Shown here piece after piece: positions 52,205-61,406 of a stretch of DNA of 64,000 nucleotides. Source of the stretch: JBHJGM01 sp964405825 (GTDB taxonomy: Bacteria > Verrucomicrobiota > Verrucomicrobiia > Opitutales > JBHJGM01). Every line of letters starts with the position of its first letter. Within the stretch, counting starts at the first letter, position 1. The translations under genes were made by a program, and so were the position numbers. The stretch spans positions 1 to 64,000 of the forward strand of contig CAYOPI010000002.1 of assembly GCA_964405825.1 (NCBI GenBank). Reading direction: 5' to 3'. The notes under the pieces were generated by a model. The model did no database searches, had not been told where the DNA came from, and saw only the letters and a program-made list of their open reading frames with translations.

Positions 52205-53428
52205 CTATCGGCCTCCGAGAGATGGCAGGGCGCGCTCCATCATGAAGCCGAAGACATCGCGGGCGCATTCGCCGCTGATGCCCGGACCTTCGCTGAAAAA
52301 GAGCGTGGGTAAACCCGAACGCAGCAGGCAGGGCCACAGGCGGTTGGGTTGGCTGAGTTCGTCCAGGTGAGAAAAGACCAGGTGCGTTGCGCCGATCTGG
52401 TGGCCCTGCTGGACGGCCTCCTTCAGCAGCTGCAGGTCGTAGGCGGCGTTGAGCACCAGCACCCGCGTGTCGACGTACTCGCCGTCCAGACGCTCGCGGG
52501 CGGCTTGCCAGCCGGCGGTGTCGCGCAGGGTCAAACCGGGCAGATCAAAGAAGACGATACCGGCCTCCGAGATGGCTTCCTGCGAATCGGTTTCGCGCAT
52601 CAGGGGAAGGCCCAGCACATCGCAGTACGTACGCAGGGCGTCGTCGGGGTTGGGCTCATCGTGGTCGAGCTTGACCACGCTGACATCCTCGGTCCGGTCG
52701 ATGAAAACCTCCTGGGCCAGTTGCTTGCACAACGCCGTCGTCTTGCCCACCCCTGGCGTACCCAAAAAAGCGATACGCCGCCCCAGCGAAGGCACCTCAA
52801 TCTCGCGAAGCTGCTGACCCAGCCATTGGAAGACTTCGGCCAGCGCCTGTTCGCGGGGCAAGCTGCAAAGGCGGGGCCACTCGGGCGAATCCTCCAGGCG
52901 CGAAAGCAGCCCGTCGTCGAACTGGGCCTTGCGCAGGAGTTCGGTCAGCGCGTTGACCGGACGCGACTGGGCGATGGGCTCACGCAGAATCGGCGAGGGC
53001 GCGGGCTGGGCTTCAGCCTTGTCTCGAATCGCTTCATCCATGGGCGGGCGGGCAGATTCCGCAAAGGCGCGCTCGAGCTTCGCGGCGCTGACGGGCTTGC
53101 GAGCAAAGGCAACGCCGGAGTCAGGGTTCTCAGCCGGGACACGGCTCCGCGGCGCCTCGGGCTCTGTTGCCGGGAGACTTTCTTCAGCCCCGGGCTCGGA
53201 TGGAGCATCCTCAGCTGCCTCCGCCGGGATGGTGGCGATAACCTCGAGCTTGGGACTGCTCAGGAAGCGCGTCAGACCGCGGCCATCGATCTGCTTGACC
53301 GTCAGCACGCGTGCCTTGGGGCCGAGGTTCTCGCGAATCAGCGTGACGGCTTCCTCAGCCGAGCTGACGATGAAGCGAAACTTGCGGCCGATAAGCGTTT
53401 CGGTGGGCTGGTCCTTGAGGGAGGTCAT
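52205..53428 (-). CDS. flhF: FlhF-type flagellar SRP-like GTPase, diverged
   Basis: FlhF sets flagellar position and number in polar flagellates. Of 407 residues, an N-terminal B domain (GRKFRFIVSSAEEAVTLIRE, NLGPKARVLTVKQI) is joined by a long Glu/Pro/Ala linker to an NG GTPase domain with G1 (FLGTPGVGKTTALCKQLA). Other motifs are unusual: the region of the TxDTYRIGAVEQL motif reads KLDHDEPNPDDALRTYCDVL. DTAGR is replaced by FDLPGL, and the TKxDE base-recognition motif by SHLDEL. Nucleotide hydrolysis may be altered. It follows flhA by 24 bases. Confidence 0.88.
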   Translation of the reverse strand: MTSLKDQPTETLIGRKFRFIVSSAEEAVTLIRENLGPKARVLTVKQIDGRGLTRFLSSPKLEVIATIPAEAAEDAPSEPGAEESLPATEPEAPRSRVPAENPDSGVAFARKPVSAAKLERAFAESARPPMDEAIRDKAEAQPAPSPILREPIAQSRPVNALTELLRKAQFDDGLLSRLEDSPEWPRLCSLPREQALAEVFQWLGQQLREIEVPSLGRRIAFLGTPGVGKTTALCKQLAQEVFIDRTEDVSVVKLDHDEPNPDDALRTYCDVLGLPLMRETDSQEAISEAGIVFFDLPGLTLRDTAGWQAARERLDGEYVDTRVLVLNAAYDLQLLKEAVQQGHQIGATHLVFSHLDELSQPNRLWPCLLRSGLPTLFFSEGPGISGECARDVFGFMMERALPSLGGR

Positions 53429-53452
53429 GGCGTATTCAAAGTTTGGCTACGT

Positions 53453-55657
53453 TCAGGCAGGCACGGCTTGGGCGGCGGGTTGGCCGGCCGGACCTTCGGG
53501 AGCGCGGGGCAACGGCGCGGCAATGACGCCCAGATTGCGCACCTCCGTCTCACCGGGGATCTCCTGGTAGGCCAGGACGGTCAGGCGCGGAAAGTTCGGC
53601 TCGAAAAAACGGCGGAAGGCCAGACGCACCTCCGTGGTGGTCACGAGAATCGCCTCCTGCCCTTCGTCGGTGAGCTGCTTCACGCGACTGCCAAGCTGCT
53701 CGAGAATCAGGCCGGTCAGGTCCGGGTCCATCATCAGGCCAACCTCGAACTGCGTGCGCTTGACGCGCGTGGCCAGGGCCTGCTCAAGGCGCGGCTCCAG
53801 CGTCAGCGCCGGAAGCTGGCCCTGCTCGTCGTTCATCTGCTGGATGAAGTACGGGCCCAGGCGCCGGCGGGCCTGTTCGGAGAGTTCATCGGCGCTCTTG
53901 GTCAGCGGCGCGTAGTCGGCAATGGTCTCCAGGATAAGAGTCAGGTTGCGAATCGGCACCTGTTCCTGGAGGAGATTCTGCAGGACCCGCTGTATCAGAC
54001 CAACGGATACCAGGTCGGGCAGAAGCTCGTTCACCAGCGTGGCGTTCTTCTCCTTGATGGCGTCGATCAGCTTCTGCACGTCCTCGCGCTCAATCAGCTG
54101 ATGGGCCTGCACACGGAGGACCTCGGACAAGTGCGTGATGAGGACCGAGCCGGCGTCGACCACGGTGAAGCCGTGAATCTCTGCGTTCTTGCGTTCGTCG
54201 TCGCTCACCCAGACCGCCTCCAGGCCAAAGACCGGCTCGACCGTCGGCGTGCCTTTGAGTTCGGTCGGGCTGTCGGAAACGTTCATCGCCAGCCAGCGCT
54301 TGGGCTCGAGGCGGGCCCGCGCGAGTTCCTTGCCGCGCAGGAGGAAGCGGTACTCGTTGCCCTCGAGTTCGAGGTTGTCACGCACGGCCAGCGGCGGGAC
54401 GATCAAACCGAGTTCGCGGGCGAATTTCTGGCGCACGCCGGTGATGCGCTGCAGGAGGTCTCCGTTGTCGGCCTCGCTGGCCAGGCTCAGAAGGTTGAAG
54501 CCCAACTCGATGGCAAAGCGGTCGGTGCCGATCATCGTCTGAAGCTCCTCGATGGAGCCCGGATGCGGCTTGTCGGCGTCCGCGGTTTCGGCCGCAACAC
54601 TGGCGCCACCGGGCAGTGCCGGCTGGTCGGAATTTGCCAGCTGCAGGCTGCTGCGCGCCTTCTCGGCGATGCCCTTCTTGTCGAGCAGCCACGCCGCGCC
54701 GAGACAGCCCGCTCCCAACATCCCGAAGGGCAAAGTCGGCAGCCCCGGCACGATTGCAAAGATCAGCAGCATCCCGCCGGCAATGGCCAGAGCCCGCGGG
54801 TAGATGGCGAGCTGCCGTCCAATCTCCGAGCCAAGGTTTGAGCCGGTGGCCGTGCGAGTGACGAGCATACCGGCGCCCACACTGACGATCAGCGCCGGAA
54901 TCTGGGAAACCAGCCCGTCACCGATGGAAAGCAACGTGTACTTTTGCATGGCATCCATCAGGGGAAGCCCCTTCTGCCATGCGCCGATGGCGATCCCGCC
55001 CACGATGTTGATCAGGGTGATCAGGATGCCAGCCACGGCGTCCCCGCGCACAAACTTGCTGGCACCGTCCATGGCCCCGTAGAAGTCCGCCTCTTTCTGG
55101 ATCTTCTGGCGGCGCTGACCCGCGGTGACCTCGTCGATCAGGCCGGCGTTCAACTCGGCGTCGATCGCCATCTGCTTGCCCGGCATCGCATCCAGAGTGA
55201 AGCGCGCCGTGACCTCGGCGATACGCCCGGCACCCTTGGTGATCACCACAAAGTTGATCACCACCAGAATACAGAAGACAACGACCCCCACCACGTAGTT
55301 GCCCTGCACAACGAAGTCGCCGAAGGACTGGATGATGTTGCCGGCGTAACCCTCGACGAGAATGAGGCGCGTGGAGGCGACGTTCAGACCCAGCCGGAAC
55401 AGGGTCACGGCCAGCAGCATCGTCGGAAAGATGGAGAACTCGGTGGGGTCGCGCAGGTAGATGACGACCAGCAGCACCAGCAGCGAAAGACCGATGCTGG
55501 CGGCGAGGAAGATGTCCAGAAAGACCGGTGCCACCGGCAGGATCAGCAGCGTGATGATCCCGAACAGGGCAAAGGTGAAGAACAGGTCGGTGTTGCGCAG
55601 GAACACCCCCCAACGGTTGCCCCCGGGCCCTTCTACACTTGTGCTGTCGCTGGCCAT
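53453..55657 (-). CDS. flhA: Flagellar type III export gate protein FlhA
   Basis: FlhA forms the nonameric export ring. Of 734 residues, eight membrane helices lie in the first half, with the FHIPEP-type signature region (NFVVITKGAGRIAEVTARFT, LDAMPGKQMAIDAELNAGLI, then a charged loop). The C-terminal cytoplasmic half carries EVLRVQAHQLIEREDVQKLI and the family end. It begins 12 bases after flhB. Confidence 0.96.
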   Translation of the reverse strand: MASDSTSVEGPGGNRWGVFLRNTDLFFTFALFGIITLLILPVAPVFLDIFLAASIGLSLLVLLVVIYLRDPTEFSIFPTMLLAVTLFRLGLNVASTRLILVEGYAGNIIQSFGDFVVQGNYVVGVVVFCILVVINFVVITKGAGRIAEVTARFTLDAMPGKQMAIDAELNAGLIDEVTAGQRRQKIQKEADFYGAMDGASKFVRGDAVAGILITLINIVGGIAIGAWQKGLPLMDAMQKYTLLSIGDGLVSQIPALIVSVGAGMLVTRTATGSNLGSEIGRQLAIYPRALAIAGGMLLIFAIVPGLPTLPFGMLGAGCLGAAWLLDKKGIAEKARSSLQLANSDQPALPGGASVAAETADADKPHPGSIEELQTMIGTDRFAIELGFNLLSLASEADNGDLLQRITGVRQKFARELGLIVPPLAVRDNLELEGNEYRFLLRGKELARARLEPKRWLAMNVSDSPTELKGTPTVEPVFGLEAVWVSDDERKNAEIHGFTVVDAGSVLITHLSEVLRVQAHQLIEREDVQKLIDAIKEKNATLVNELLPDLVSVGLIQRVLQNLLQEQVPIRNLTLILETIADYAPLTKSADELSEQARRRLGPYFIQQMNDEQGQLPALTLEPRLEQALATRVKRTQFEVGLMMDPDLTGLILEQLGSRVKQLTDEGQEAILVTTTEVRLAFRRFFEPNFPRLTVLAYQEIPGETEVRNLGVIAAPLPRAPEGPAGQPAAQAVPA

Positions 55658-55669
55658 CTTCGTGAAATC

Positions 55670-56770
55670 CTAGGCGGTGGCCAGACGGCGCTGGCGCAGC
55701 TGGTGGAAGTAGTAGCGGTGGGTGCGGTAGACGTGGGAGAGGATCTTTGCGATGACCTCGTAAAGCTCGAAGGGCACGGGTTCACCCACCCGGCCAACGC
55801 GGAAAAGCAACCGTGCGACCGGCTTGTTCTCGACCATCGGCACACCGTGCTTGGCGGCGATCTCCTTGATGCGGCGGGCAAAGAGGTTCTCGCCCTTGGC
55901 CAGGACGACAGGCGCCAGGTCGCGTCCACGCTCGTACTTCAGCGCCACCGCGTAGTGCGTGGGATTGGTCACGACGACATCGGCATTGGGGACTTCGCCC
56001 AGCATCTGCCGTTGCAGCACCTGAACGGCGCGCTTGCGCATCTCGTTGCGAACCTTGGGATCGCCCTCGGCGTTCTTGCGCTCGTCCCGCACTTCCTGGC
56101 GGGTCATCTTCAGGTCGCTGGTGGTTTTGCGCTTTTCGAAGAGGTAGTGGATGAACGCGATGATCGCCAGGACGGCGATCAGGCGGAGCATCAGCAGCGC
56201 GGAAGTGTGCACCAGAAACCAGCAGATGTGGTCGATGCCCACCGGCGCGTAGAAAATCGGGTCGGACATCACCTCGATGATCGCCCCGTAGATGACCCCG
56301 GCCACCAGGAGGAACTTCGAAAGGTCCACTCCGAATTGCACCAGGCTGCGAGAGGAGAAAATGCGCTGCAGGCCGGTAACCGGATTGAACTTGTTGAGGT
56401 TCACCTTCATGACCTCGGGCGTGAGCCGGAAGCCCGACTGCAGCCCCCCCGCAAGGATCGCCGCGAGCATGCAGGCCACCAGAACCGGAGCCACCGCCGA
56501 ACCCGTCACGTAGGCCACCTTGCCGAAGGTGTAGGCAACCGTCTGCTGCGAGGTGTTGAAGTCGGCCAACCCGCCAAAGCAGTCGCGGGAGAAGGTCAGT
56601 GTCTCCTCCACCATGGCCGTGCCGCCAAAACCCAGAGCCGCCGAACCACCGATCATCAGCGCGGTCACTCCAATCTCGGCGGCCTTGGCAAAGTTGCCCT
56701 TACGATGGGCCTCCTTCAGGCGCTTGGGAGTGGCTTTCTCGGTCTTCGAACTCTTGTCGGTATCGGGCAT
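55670..56770 (-). CDS. flhB: Flagellar type III export switch protein FlhB
   Basis: FlhB switches export from rod/hook to filament substrates after self-cleavage. Four membrane helices precede the cytoplasmic domain, in which the autocleavage site NPTH is intact (VVTNPTHYAVALKYERG, Asn269). The 366 residues are normal. It opens the flhB-flhA-flhF-fliA-motAB stretch behind a 207-base leader, the longest gap in the upstream flagellar block. Confidence 0.96.
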   Translation of the reverse strand: MPDTDKSSKTEKATPKRLKEAHRKGNFAKAAEIGVTALMIGGSAALGFGGTAMVEETLTFSRDCFGGLADFNTSQQTVAYTFGKVAYVTGSAVAPVLVACMLAAILAGGLQSGFRLTPEVMKVNLNKFNPVTGLQRIFSSRSLVQFGVDLSKFLLVAGVIYGAIIEVMSDPIFYAPVGIDHICWFLVHTSALLMLRLIAVLAIIAFIHYLFEKRKTTSDLKMTRQEVRDERKNAEGDPKVRNEMRKRAVQVLQRQMLGEVPNADVVVTNPTHYAVALKYERGRDLAPVVLAKGENLFARRIKEIAAKHGVPMVENKPVARLLFRVGRVGEPVPFELYEVIAKILSHVYRTHRYYFHQLRQRRLATA

Positions 56771-56815
56771 ATAAGGGAAGCGTGCGTTGACCGGGCCGGT
56801 TTGACGCCACGGTCA

Positions 56816-56842
56816 CGCCTCTACCAAGCAGAGGCGGTGCCA
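56816..56842 (-). promoter_or_regulatory. Sigma-54-like promoter overlapping a hairpin, before flhB
   Basis: Minus-strand TGGCAC-CGCCT-CTGCT (56842-56827) matches the sigma-54 -24/-12 consensus at all key positions, with GG-N10-GC spacing. The predicted start near 56816 leaves a leader of about 46 bases before the flhB ATG. The same bases overlap a perfect inverted repeat, CGCCTCT (56816-56822) with AGAGGCG (56830-56836), so an alternative reading is a plain hairpin. Confidence 0.45.
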
Positions 56843-56868
56843 GTACCCTTAGTTGCTGCGTACCAACA

Positions 56869-56953
56869 CTTTAATTAAAGACTCCGTCCTCCTCGGCAAG
56901 AATTGCCGCCCCTGCGTCGCATTCTCGCCGCAAAACTTTAGGAAAAAGCGGCG
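56869..56953 (-). other. Three further inverted repeats in the fliR-flhB gap
   Basis: Between fliR and flhB lie CGCCGC/GCGGCG (56926-56931 with 56948-56953), CGGCAA-GAA-TTGCCG (56894-56908) and the 12-base palindrome CTTTAATTAAAG (56869-56880). With the hairpin at 56816-56836 this makes four in 207 bases. None has a terminator-like T-run after it on the minus strand. The gap contains no open frame that looks real. Confidence 0.4.
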
Positions 56954-56977
56954 GATTTTTCCCATGCGGGCACCGGG

Positions 56978-57739
56978 CTACAGTCCCAGAAAACGCAGCA
57001 TGCGCATGGGCGTGTCCTGCAGCCCGCCAACGATGTAGCTGGCGATCAGCCCCACGGTGGCACCCGTCAGCCAGAGGCCCGCCAGCACCCGAACAGCGAA
57101 GCTGGTGATGAAGACGTTGATCTTGGGTGCGGCCTTTCCGAGCACTGCAAAGGTCAGGTTGATCACGAGGTTGATCGCGATCACCGGGCCGGCCATGCGT
57201 ACGGCGATTTCAAACAGTTCCGAGGTGGTCCGCACAAACGTCTCGACCCCGGCCACCGACGGCCAGCCCAGCCCGATCGGCACCAGTCGGTAGCTGTGGA
57301 CAAAGGCCGCGATCATCTCGTGGTGAATGCCCAGGCTCATCATCGCCACTGCAGCCATGTTGAAGTACAGGACCGTCAACGCAGTCGATTGCGTCTGGGT
57401 GACCGGGTCGAAGGAATCCAGCCGGGCCAGGCCAGCCTCCTGTGCGATAATCCGCCCGGCCAGATCGATGGCGTAGAAGGTCATCCGGGCCGCCAGGCCC
57501 ATCAGCACGCCCACTGCGAGTTCCTTGCCCAGCAGCACCGCGATCACCGGTGCCTGCAACGGAATCGGCCCGGAGGTCTCCACCAGCGGCACGAAGATCA
57601 ACGCCGTCAGGGCGGCCAGGGCCAGGCGGACGCGCCGCGGGATGTTGCGCTCACCGATTGCCGGGATGAAGCTCAGCAGCGCACCCAGCCTGGTGAGCAG
57701 GAGCATCCACACCATCAGCGAATCCAGCGGGATCTGCAT
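56978..57739 (-). CDS. fliR: Flagellar type III export gate protein FliR
   Basis: FliR is part of the FliPQR export channel. The 253-residue protein has about six membrane helices and the family pattern: LTRLGALLSFIPAIGERNIP, RVRLALAALTALIFVPLVE, GRIIAQEAGLARLDSFDP and LVINLTFAVLGKAAPKINVF. It lies 25 bases after fliQ and is the last gene before the structured leader. Confidence 0.95.
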   Translation of the reverse strand: MQIPLDSLMVWMLLLTRLGALLSFIPAIGERNIPRRVRLALAALTALIFVPLVETSGPIPLQAPVIAVLLGKELAVGVLMGLAARMTFYAIDLAGRIIAQEAGLARLDSFDPVTQTQSTALTVLYFNMAAVAMMSLGIHHEMIAAFVHSYRLVPIGLGWPSVAGVETFVRTTSELFEIAVRMAGPVIAINLVINLTFAVLGKAAPKINVFITSFAVRVLAGLWLTGATVGLIASYIVGGLQDTPMRMLRFLGL

Positions 57740-57764
57740 CGGCTCGAGGGCGCTTTGACGACGC

Positions 57765-58034
57765 TCAGAGCGACAGCTCCGGAAGGCGTCCGATCAGCCC
57801 GGTCGCAAAATCCATCATCGAGTGCAGCATCCAGTTTGATGACAACACGATGACGACAGAGACACACACGAGCTTGGGCACAAAGGTCAGCGTCTGCTCC
57901 TGAATGCTCGTGACTGACTGAAGCAAGCTGACGAAGACCCCCACGGCGATCGCAGTCACCATGATCGGCGCGACCATCAAAAGCGACTGCCCCAGGGTTT
58001 GGCGCACCAGATCCACTGCAAGGTCAACGTTCAT
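57765..58034 (-). CDS. fliQ: Flagellar type III export gate protein FliQ
   Basis: FliQ is a small channel subunit. The 89 residues with two membrane helices are typical: DLVRQTLGQSLLMVAPIMVT, LLQSVTSIQEQTLTFVPKLV. Its start overlaps the fliP stop (ATGA). Confidence 0.96.
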   Translation of the reverse strand: MNVDLAVDLVRQTLGQSLLMVAPIMVTAIAVGVFVSLLQSVTSIQEQTLTFVPKLVCVSVVIVLSSNWMLHSMMDFATGLIGRLPELSL

Positions 58035-58861
58035 AAGGCAAAGCTCTCCACCAGGGATCGGACAACGAGGTACCAGCCGTCCACCAGGACGAACAACAGA
58101 AGCTTGAAGGGCAGCGAAATGATCGCCGGAGGCATCATCATCATCCCCATGGCCATCAGCGTGGAGGCCACGATGAAATCGATCACGAGGAAGGGAACGA
58201 AGATCAGAAAACCCATCTGGAAGGCCGTGCGCAGCTCACTCAAAACAAACGAAGGCACCACCACCTTCAGCGGCAGTTCTTCGCGCAGGGTCGGCCCCTG
58301 CCCCGACATCTCCAGGAAGAACTCCAGGTCGGAGTCGCGCGCGTGGCGCAGCATGAAGGCCTTCATGTAGTTGCCCCCGATTTCCAGCGCCTCGGACGAA
58401 GCGATCTCGTCGTTGAGGTAGGGCGTGATCGCTTCGGCGTGAATGCGCTCCCAGACCGGCGCCATGATGAACATCGTCAGAAAGAGCGCCAGGCCGATCA
58501 CGATCTGGTTCGACGGGGCGCTGTTCACGCCGATCGCACTGCGGACAAAGCCCAGCACAATGACGATGCGCGTGAAGCACGTTGTGAGCATCACCATCGT
58601 CGGGGCCAGCGTCAGCAGGGTCATGACCACAAGCAGCTGGATGCCTACGGTCACGTCGTCGTTACCCTCGCCGCCGTCGATTGAGATGGAGATCCCGCCA
58701 CCGCCGGATGCACCCGCTTCGTCACCCTGTTGCAGCGGTTCGGTCGGCTGGACCGGCTCCACTGGCGCCTGTCCGAATGCTTCCGCTCCTCCGAAAAGGC
58801 AGAGCAGCAGCACCAGAATTCCGGCGAGCGTACGCGCGATCCATTGGATTCGGCTGGCCAT
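58031..58861 (-). CDS. fliP: Flagellar type III export gate protein FliP
   Basis: FliP forms the core of the export channel. A cleavable signal peptide (ARTLAGILVLLLCLFGGAEA) and a short acidic, Gly-rich stretch precede the conserved part: LTLAPTMVMLTTCFTRIVIV, GFVRSAIGVNSAPSNQIVIG, FLIFVPFLVIDFIVASTLMA and MGMMMMPPAIISLPFKLLLF. The 276 residues fit the family. Confidence 0.97.
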   Translation of the reverse strand: MASRIQWIARTLAGILVLLLCLFGGAEAFGQAPVEPVQPTEPLQQGDEAGASGGGGISISIDGGEGNDDVTVGIQLLVVMTLLTLAPTMVMLTTCFTRIVIVLGFVRSAIGVNSAPSNQIVIGLALFLTMFIMAPVWERIHAEAITPYLNDEIASSEALEIGGNYMKAFMLRHARDSDLEFFLEMSGQGPTLREELPLKVVVPSFVLSELRTAFQMGFLIFVPFLVIDFIVASTLMAMGMMMMPPAIISLPFKLLLFVLVDGWYLVVRSLVESFAL

Positions 58862-58863
58862 GG

Positions 58864-59493
58864 TCAGTTGCGCCGATTCAGCGCGGTGGTTGTGGCTACC
58901 CCTTCGCTGGCGGCGGGCTCCGAGGTGGGAAAGCCGGGCTGGGTTGGCGTTGCATCCTCGTCTTCGGCTTCCGCGTCGGAAAAGGCTCCGGCAAAATTGT
59001 CGTTGAGGTAGCAGAGGTGATTGATCAGCCCCGGACCGACGCCGATAAGCATCTTCTTGTCGGCGTAGGACACGACCACCAGGTACTGCTTGTTGCCGAG
59101 CATGCGCGTCTCCTCGATCCGCAGGCCGCTTTCGCCCTGGCCCAGCGCGCGGTTGATGCGCGACTTGATCGGACCCTTGCCCTGCCGCAGCCGCTGTACC
59201 AGCAGGAAGCCGCCCGCGCCCATCAACGTCACAAAAAGAAACGCCTGAAACAGCCCCAGCCAGAAGCCCGAGCCCTCGTCGTTCTCGCTGTTGGCCGCGG
59301 CCCGCACGGCTTCTTCCGAGCGTGCCTTGCCCGGGAAGATGTAATCGCCCTCGGAAGCGGCTTCATCGGCCGGGACCGCCGCCTCAACAGTGTCGGTGGA
59401 GACGTCTTCAGCCTGGACGGGCAGAACCAGCAGCAGGCTCCAGCAAGCCAGCATTCGTCCAAGTCCGACTCGCCATCGCCCCGTCCATGCCAT
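58864..59493 (-). CDS. fliO: Flagellar biosynthesis protein FliO
   Basis: FliO helps FliP assemble. The 209-residue protein has a signal peptide (WSLLLVLPVQA), an acidic periplasmic part, one membrane helix (GLFQAFLFVTLMGAGGFLLV) and the small conserved domain RIEETRMLGNKQYLVVVSYA. It then ends in a long acidic tail. Sequence similarity in the family is weak, but the position between fliN and fliP, with two- and three-base gaps, settles it. Confidence 0.9.
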   Translation of the reverse strand: MAWTGRWRVGLGRMLACWSLLLVLPVQAEDVSTDTVEAAVPADEAASEGDYIFPGKARSEEAVRAAANSENDEGSGFWLGLFQAFLFVTLMGAGGFLLVQRLRQGKGPIKSRINRALGQGESGLRIEETRMLGNKQYLVVVSYADKKMLIGVGPGLINHLCYLNDNFAGAFSDAEAEDEDATPTQPGFPTSEPAASEGVATTTALNRRN

Positions 59494-59496
59494 CGA

Positions 59497-59754
59497 TCAA
59501 CTCTCTCCCACAAGCTCGGTGATTTTGATCCCGAAGTGATCCTCGACCACAACGACTTCACCATAAGCCACCAGCTTGCCGTTAACGAAAAGTCCGACCG
59601 GATCCTTGGCCTCCTGGTGCAGCTGCACAATGGAACCCGGCGCCAGCTCGACAATCTCGCGCATGGGAAGATCAGCCGTGCCCAATTGCACGGTGACACG
59701 GACTTTAACGTCGAGGACGACGTCGAGATTCTGTGATTGCAGCGCGCTTTCCAT
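59497..59754 (-). CDS. fliN: Flagellar switch protein FliN
   Basis: FliN forms the C-ring base. The 85 residues are little more than the SpoA domain: LDVVLDVKVRVTVQLGTADL, LAPGSIVQLHQEAKDPVGLF, VNGKLVAYGEVVVVEDHFGI. It lacks the N-terminal extension of longer FliN and FliY proteins. It follows fliM by six bases. Confidence 0.95.
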   Translation of the reverse strand: MESALQSQNLDVVLDVKVRVTVQLGTADLPMREIVELAPGSIVQLHQEAKDPVGLFVNGKLVAYGEVVVVEDHFGIKITELVGES

Positions 59755-59760
59755 GGTAAA

Positions 59761-60813
59761 TCACTCCTGTTGTTCTTCCTGGTCGAGTTTCTCGGTCACC
59801 TTGACGGCCATGTGCCCGTTCTCGACGCCAGCCTCGCCCAGATAGCGGGTGGTATTGTGGAAACGCAGGCGCGTCTCCTGGTTGATCGTGTCGGGCAGCT
59901 CCAGCACATCACCGGGACGCAGCGAGAGCAGATCCTGCACGGTTACCTCAAAGGCGTCCCACTCGGCAAAGACCGGAACGTTGATGCCCCGGTAGACCGG
60001 CAGCCACTTGGCGTGACGATCCTGATCGGCACCGCGCCCAAACCGGCGGTTGGCCGCCTGCATGCGCTTGACGATCGGTTCAATCATGTAGAAGGGCACC
60101 GCGATCTGCATCATCTCGGAGCAGTCGCCGATGGCCGCCTCGACATCCAGGACCAGCATGGTCGAATCGCTGGGGGAGGTCTGCAGGAAGCGCCCGTTGT
60201 TCTCGCGCCCGAGAATGGAGCCGTTGAGATCGTCGGCCTCCTCCCACTGGCGGCACCACTCATCCAGCACGATGGCCATGACGTCGTCCATCAGCGCCTG
60301 CTCGATCTCGGTCAGGTAACGCTCCTCGTGAATGGAGTGCCCCTGGCCGCCAAGCATGCGGTTGACGATCGTCAGCGCCAGACGCGGGTTGATGTCCACC
60401 ACCCCAACGCCCGAGAGCGGATCGATCTTGAAGAGTGCAATGTGGGTCGGGTTCGGGATCGACTCGATGAACTTCGAGTACGGCGCCGTGCCCAGCTTCG
60501 ACATCTTCATCGAAAACTCCATGCGCAGGAACATCGCCAGGCGCGCCGAAAGGTAGTGCACGAAGTTCTCGTGGCGGATACGCACCTGCCGCAGCTCCAC
60601 CTCCGTCAGAAAGACCGGATTGCGGAAATCGTAAACCTCGACGTTGACCTTGTCGTGGCTGCTGAAGAGTTCGCCGTGGCAGTTGTAGATGGCCTCCTTC
60701 TGCTCGGCCGAAGCCTCTTCCATGAGCGCATCGATGTCGCCCTGGCTCAGCAGTTCGCTGAACTCCGGGCCACCTTCGGGCGGCAGCATTGGATTCTCTT
60801 CGTCCTGGCTCAT
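59761..60813 (-). CDS. fliM: Flagellar switch protein FliM
   Basis: FliM is the CheY-P receptor in the C-ring. The 350-residue protein has the N-terminal switch motif LLSQGDIDALMEEA, the middle domain (LSARLAMFLRMEFSMKMSKL, VVDINPRLALTIVNRMLGGQ) and a C-terminal SpoA domain (LLSLRPGDVLELPDTINQET). The CheY-binding peptide is preserved. Confidence 0.96.
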   Translation of the reverse strand: MSQDEENPMLPPEGGPEFSELLSQGDIDALMEEASAEQKEAIYNCHGELFSSHDKVNVEVYDFRNPVFLTEVELRQVRIRHENFVHYLSARLAMFLRMEFSMKMSKLGTAPYSKFIESIPNPTHIALFKIDPLSGVGVVDINPRLALTIVNRMLGGQGHSIHEERYLTEIEQALMDDVMAIVLDEWCRQWEEADDLNGSILGRENNGRFLQTSPSDSTMLVLDVEAAIGDCSEMMQIAVPFYMIEPIVKRMQAANRRFGRGADQDRHAKWLPVYRGINVPVFAEWDAFEVTVQDLLSLRPGDVLELPDTINQETRLRFHNTTRYLGEAGVENGHMAVKVTEKLDQEEQQE

Positions 60814-60833
60814 GGAGTGTAGTGCCGTCGCCG

Positions 60834-61370
60834 CTACTGGACGACGAACTCGGTGAAGTAGAGCTTCTCGATCACACGGCCCTTCAACGCCGTGGAAAAG
60901 GCGTTGAGCAGATCACTGCGCACGACGTTCTTGATCCCTGGCTGGTCCAGTTCGGTCAGCGTCAGCTCCTGCAGGATGCTGATGGTGGCATCCTGGATCT
61001 TGGGCTGATTCTTCTCGACGATCTCGGTGAACTTCTCGTCGCGCCCTTCGATGGTGAAACTGACCTTGATGTAGCGGCTGCCGACAGTGCCGCGGATGTT
61101 CGCGACGATGCCGTTCAGCTCGGCCGTATGGACCGGGCCATCGTAGTCTTCCTCCGCCTTGGTGTCTTCACTGTGAGCGTCGCCCTTCGACAGGCCCAGG
61201 CGGTCCGCCGCTCGCGGCATCAGGACAAACTCAAACAGCGCAAAGGTCAGCAGTGGCATCAGAATCAGGACCACGATGACGGGGACGAGCGGACTGCCCC
61301 CGCCCTTCGAGGGCTTGGCTTCCTCGATCTCTGCGTTTTCGATTTCTTCAATCTGCGGTTCGTCTGCCAT
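60834..61370 (-). CDS. fliL: Flagellar basal-body protein FliL
   Basis: FliL surrounds and supports the stators. The 178-residue protein has a charged N-terminus, one membrane helix (LVPVIVVLILMPLLTFALFE) and the FliL domain (ANIRGTVGSRYIKVSFTIEG, PKIQDATISILQELTLTELD, and a C-terminal VIEKLYFTEFVVQ). It is placed before fliM, as in many bacteria. Confidence 0.93.
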   Translation of the reverse strand: MADEPQIEEIENAEIEEAKPSKGGGSPLVPVIVVLILMPLLTFALFEFVLMPRAADRLGLSKGDAHSEDTKAEEDYDGPVHTAELNGIVANIRGTVGSRYIKVSFTIEGRDEKFTEIVEKNQPKIQDATISILQELTLTELDQPGIKNVVRSDLLNAFSTALKGRVIEKLYFTEFVVQ

Positions 61371-61406
61371 CGTTCAGCCTCGGTTCACCGAGCGGCACCT
61401 AGGCCG

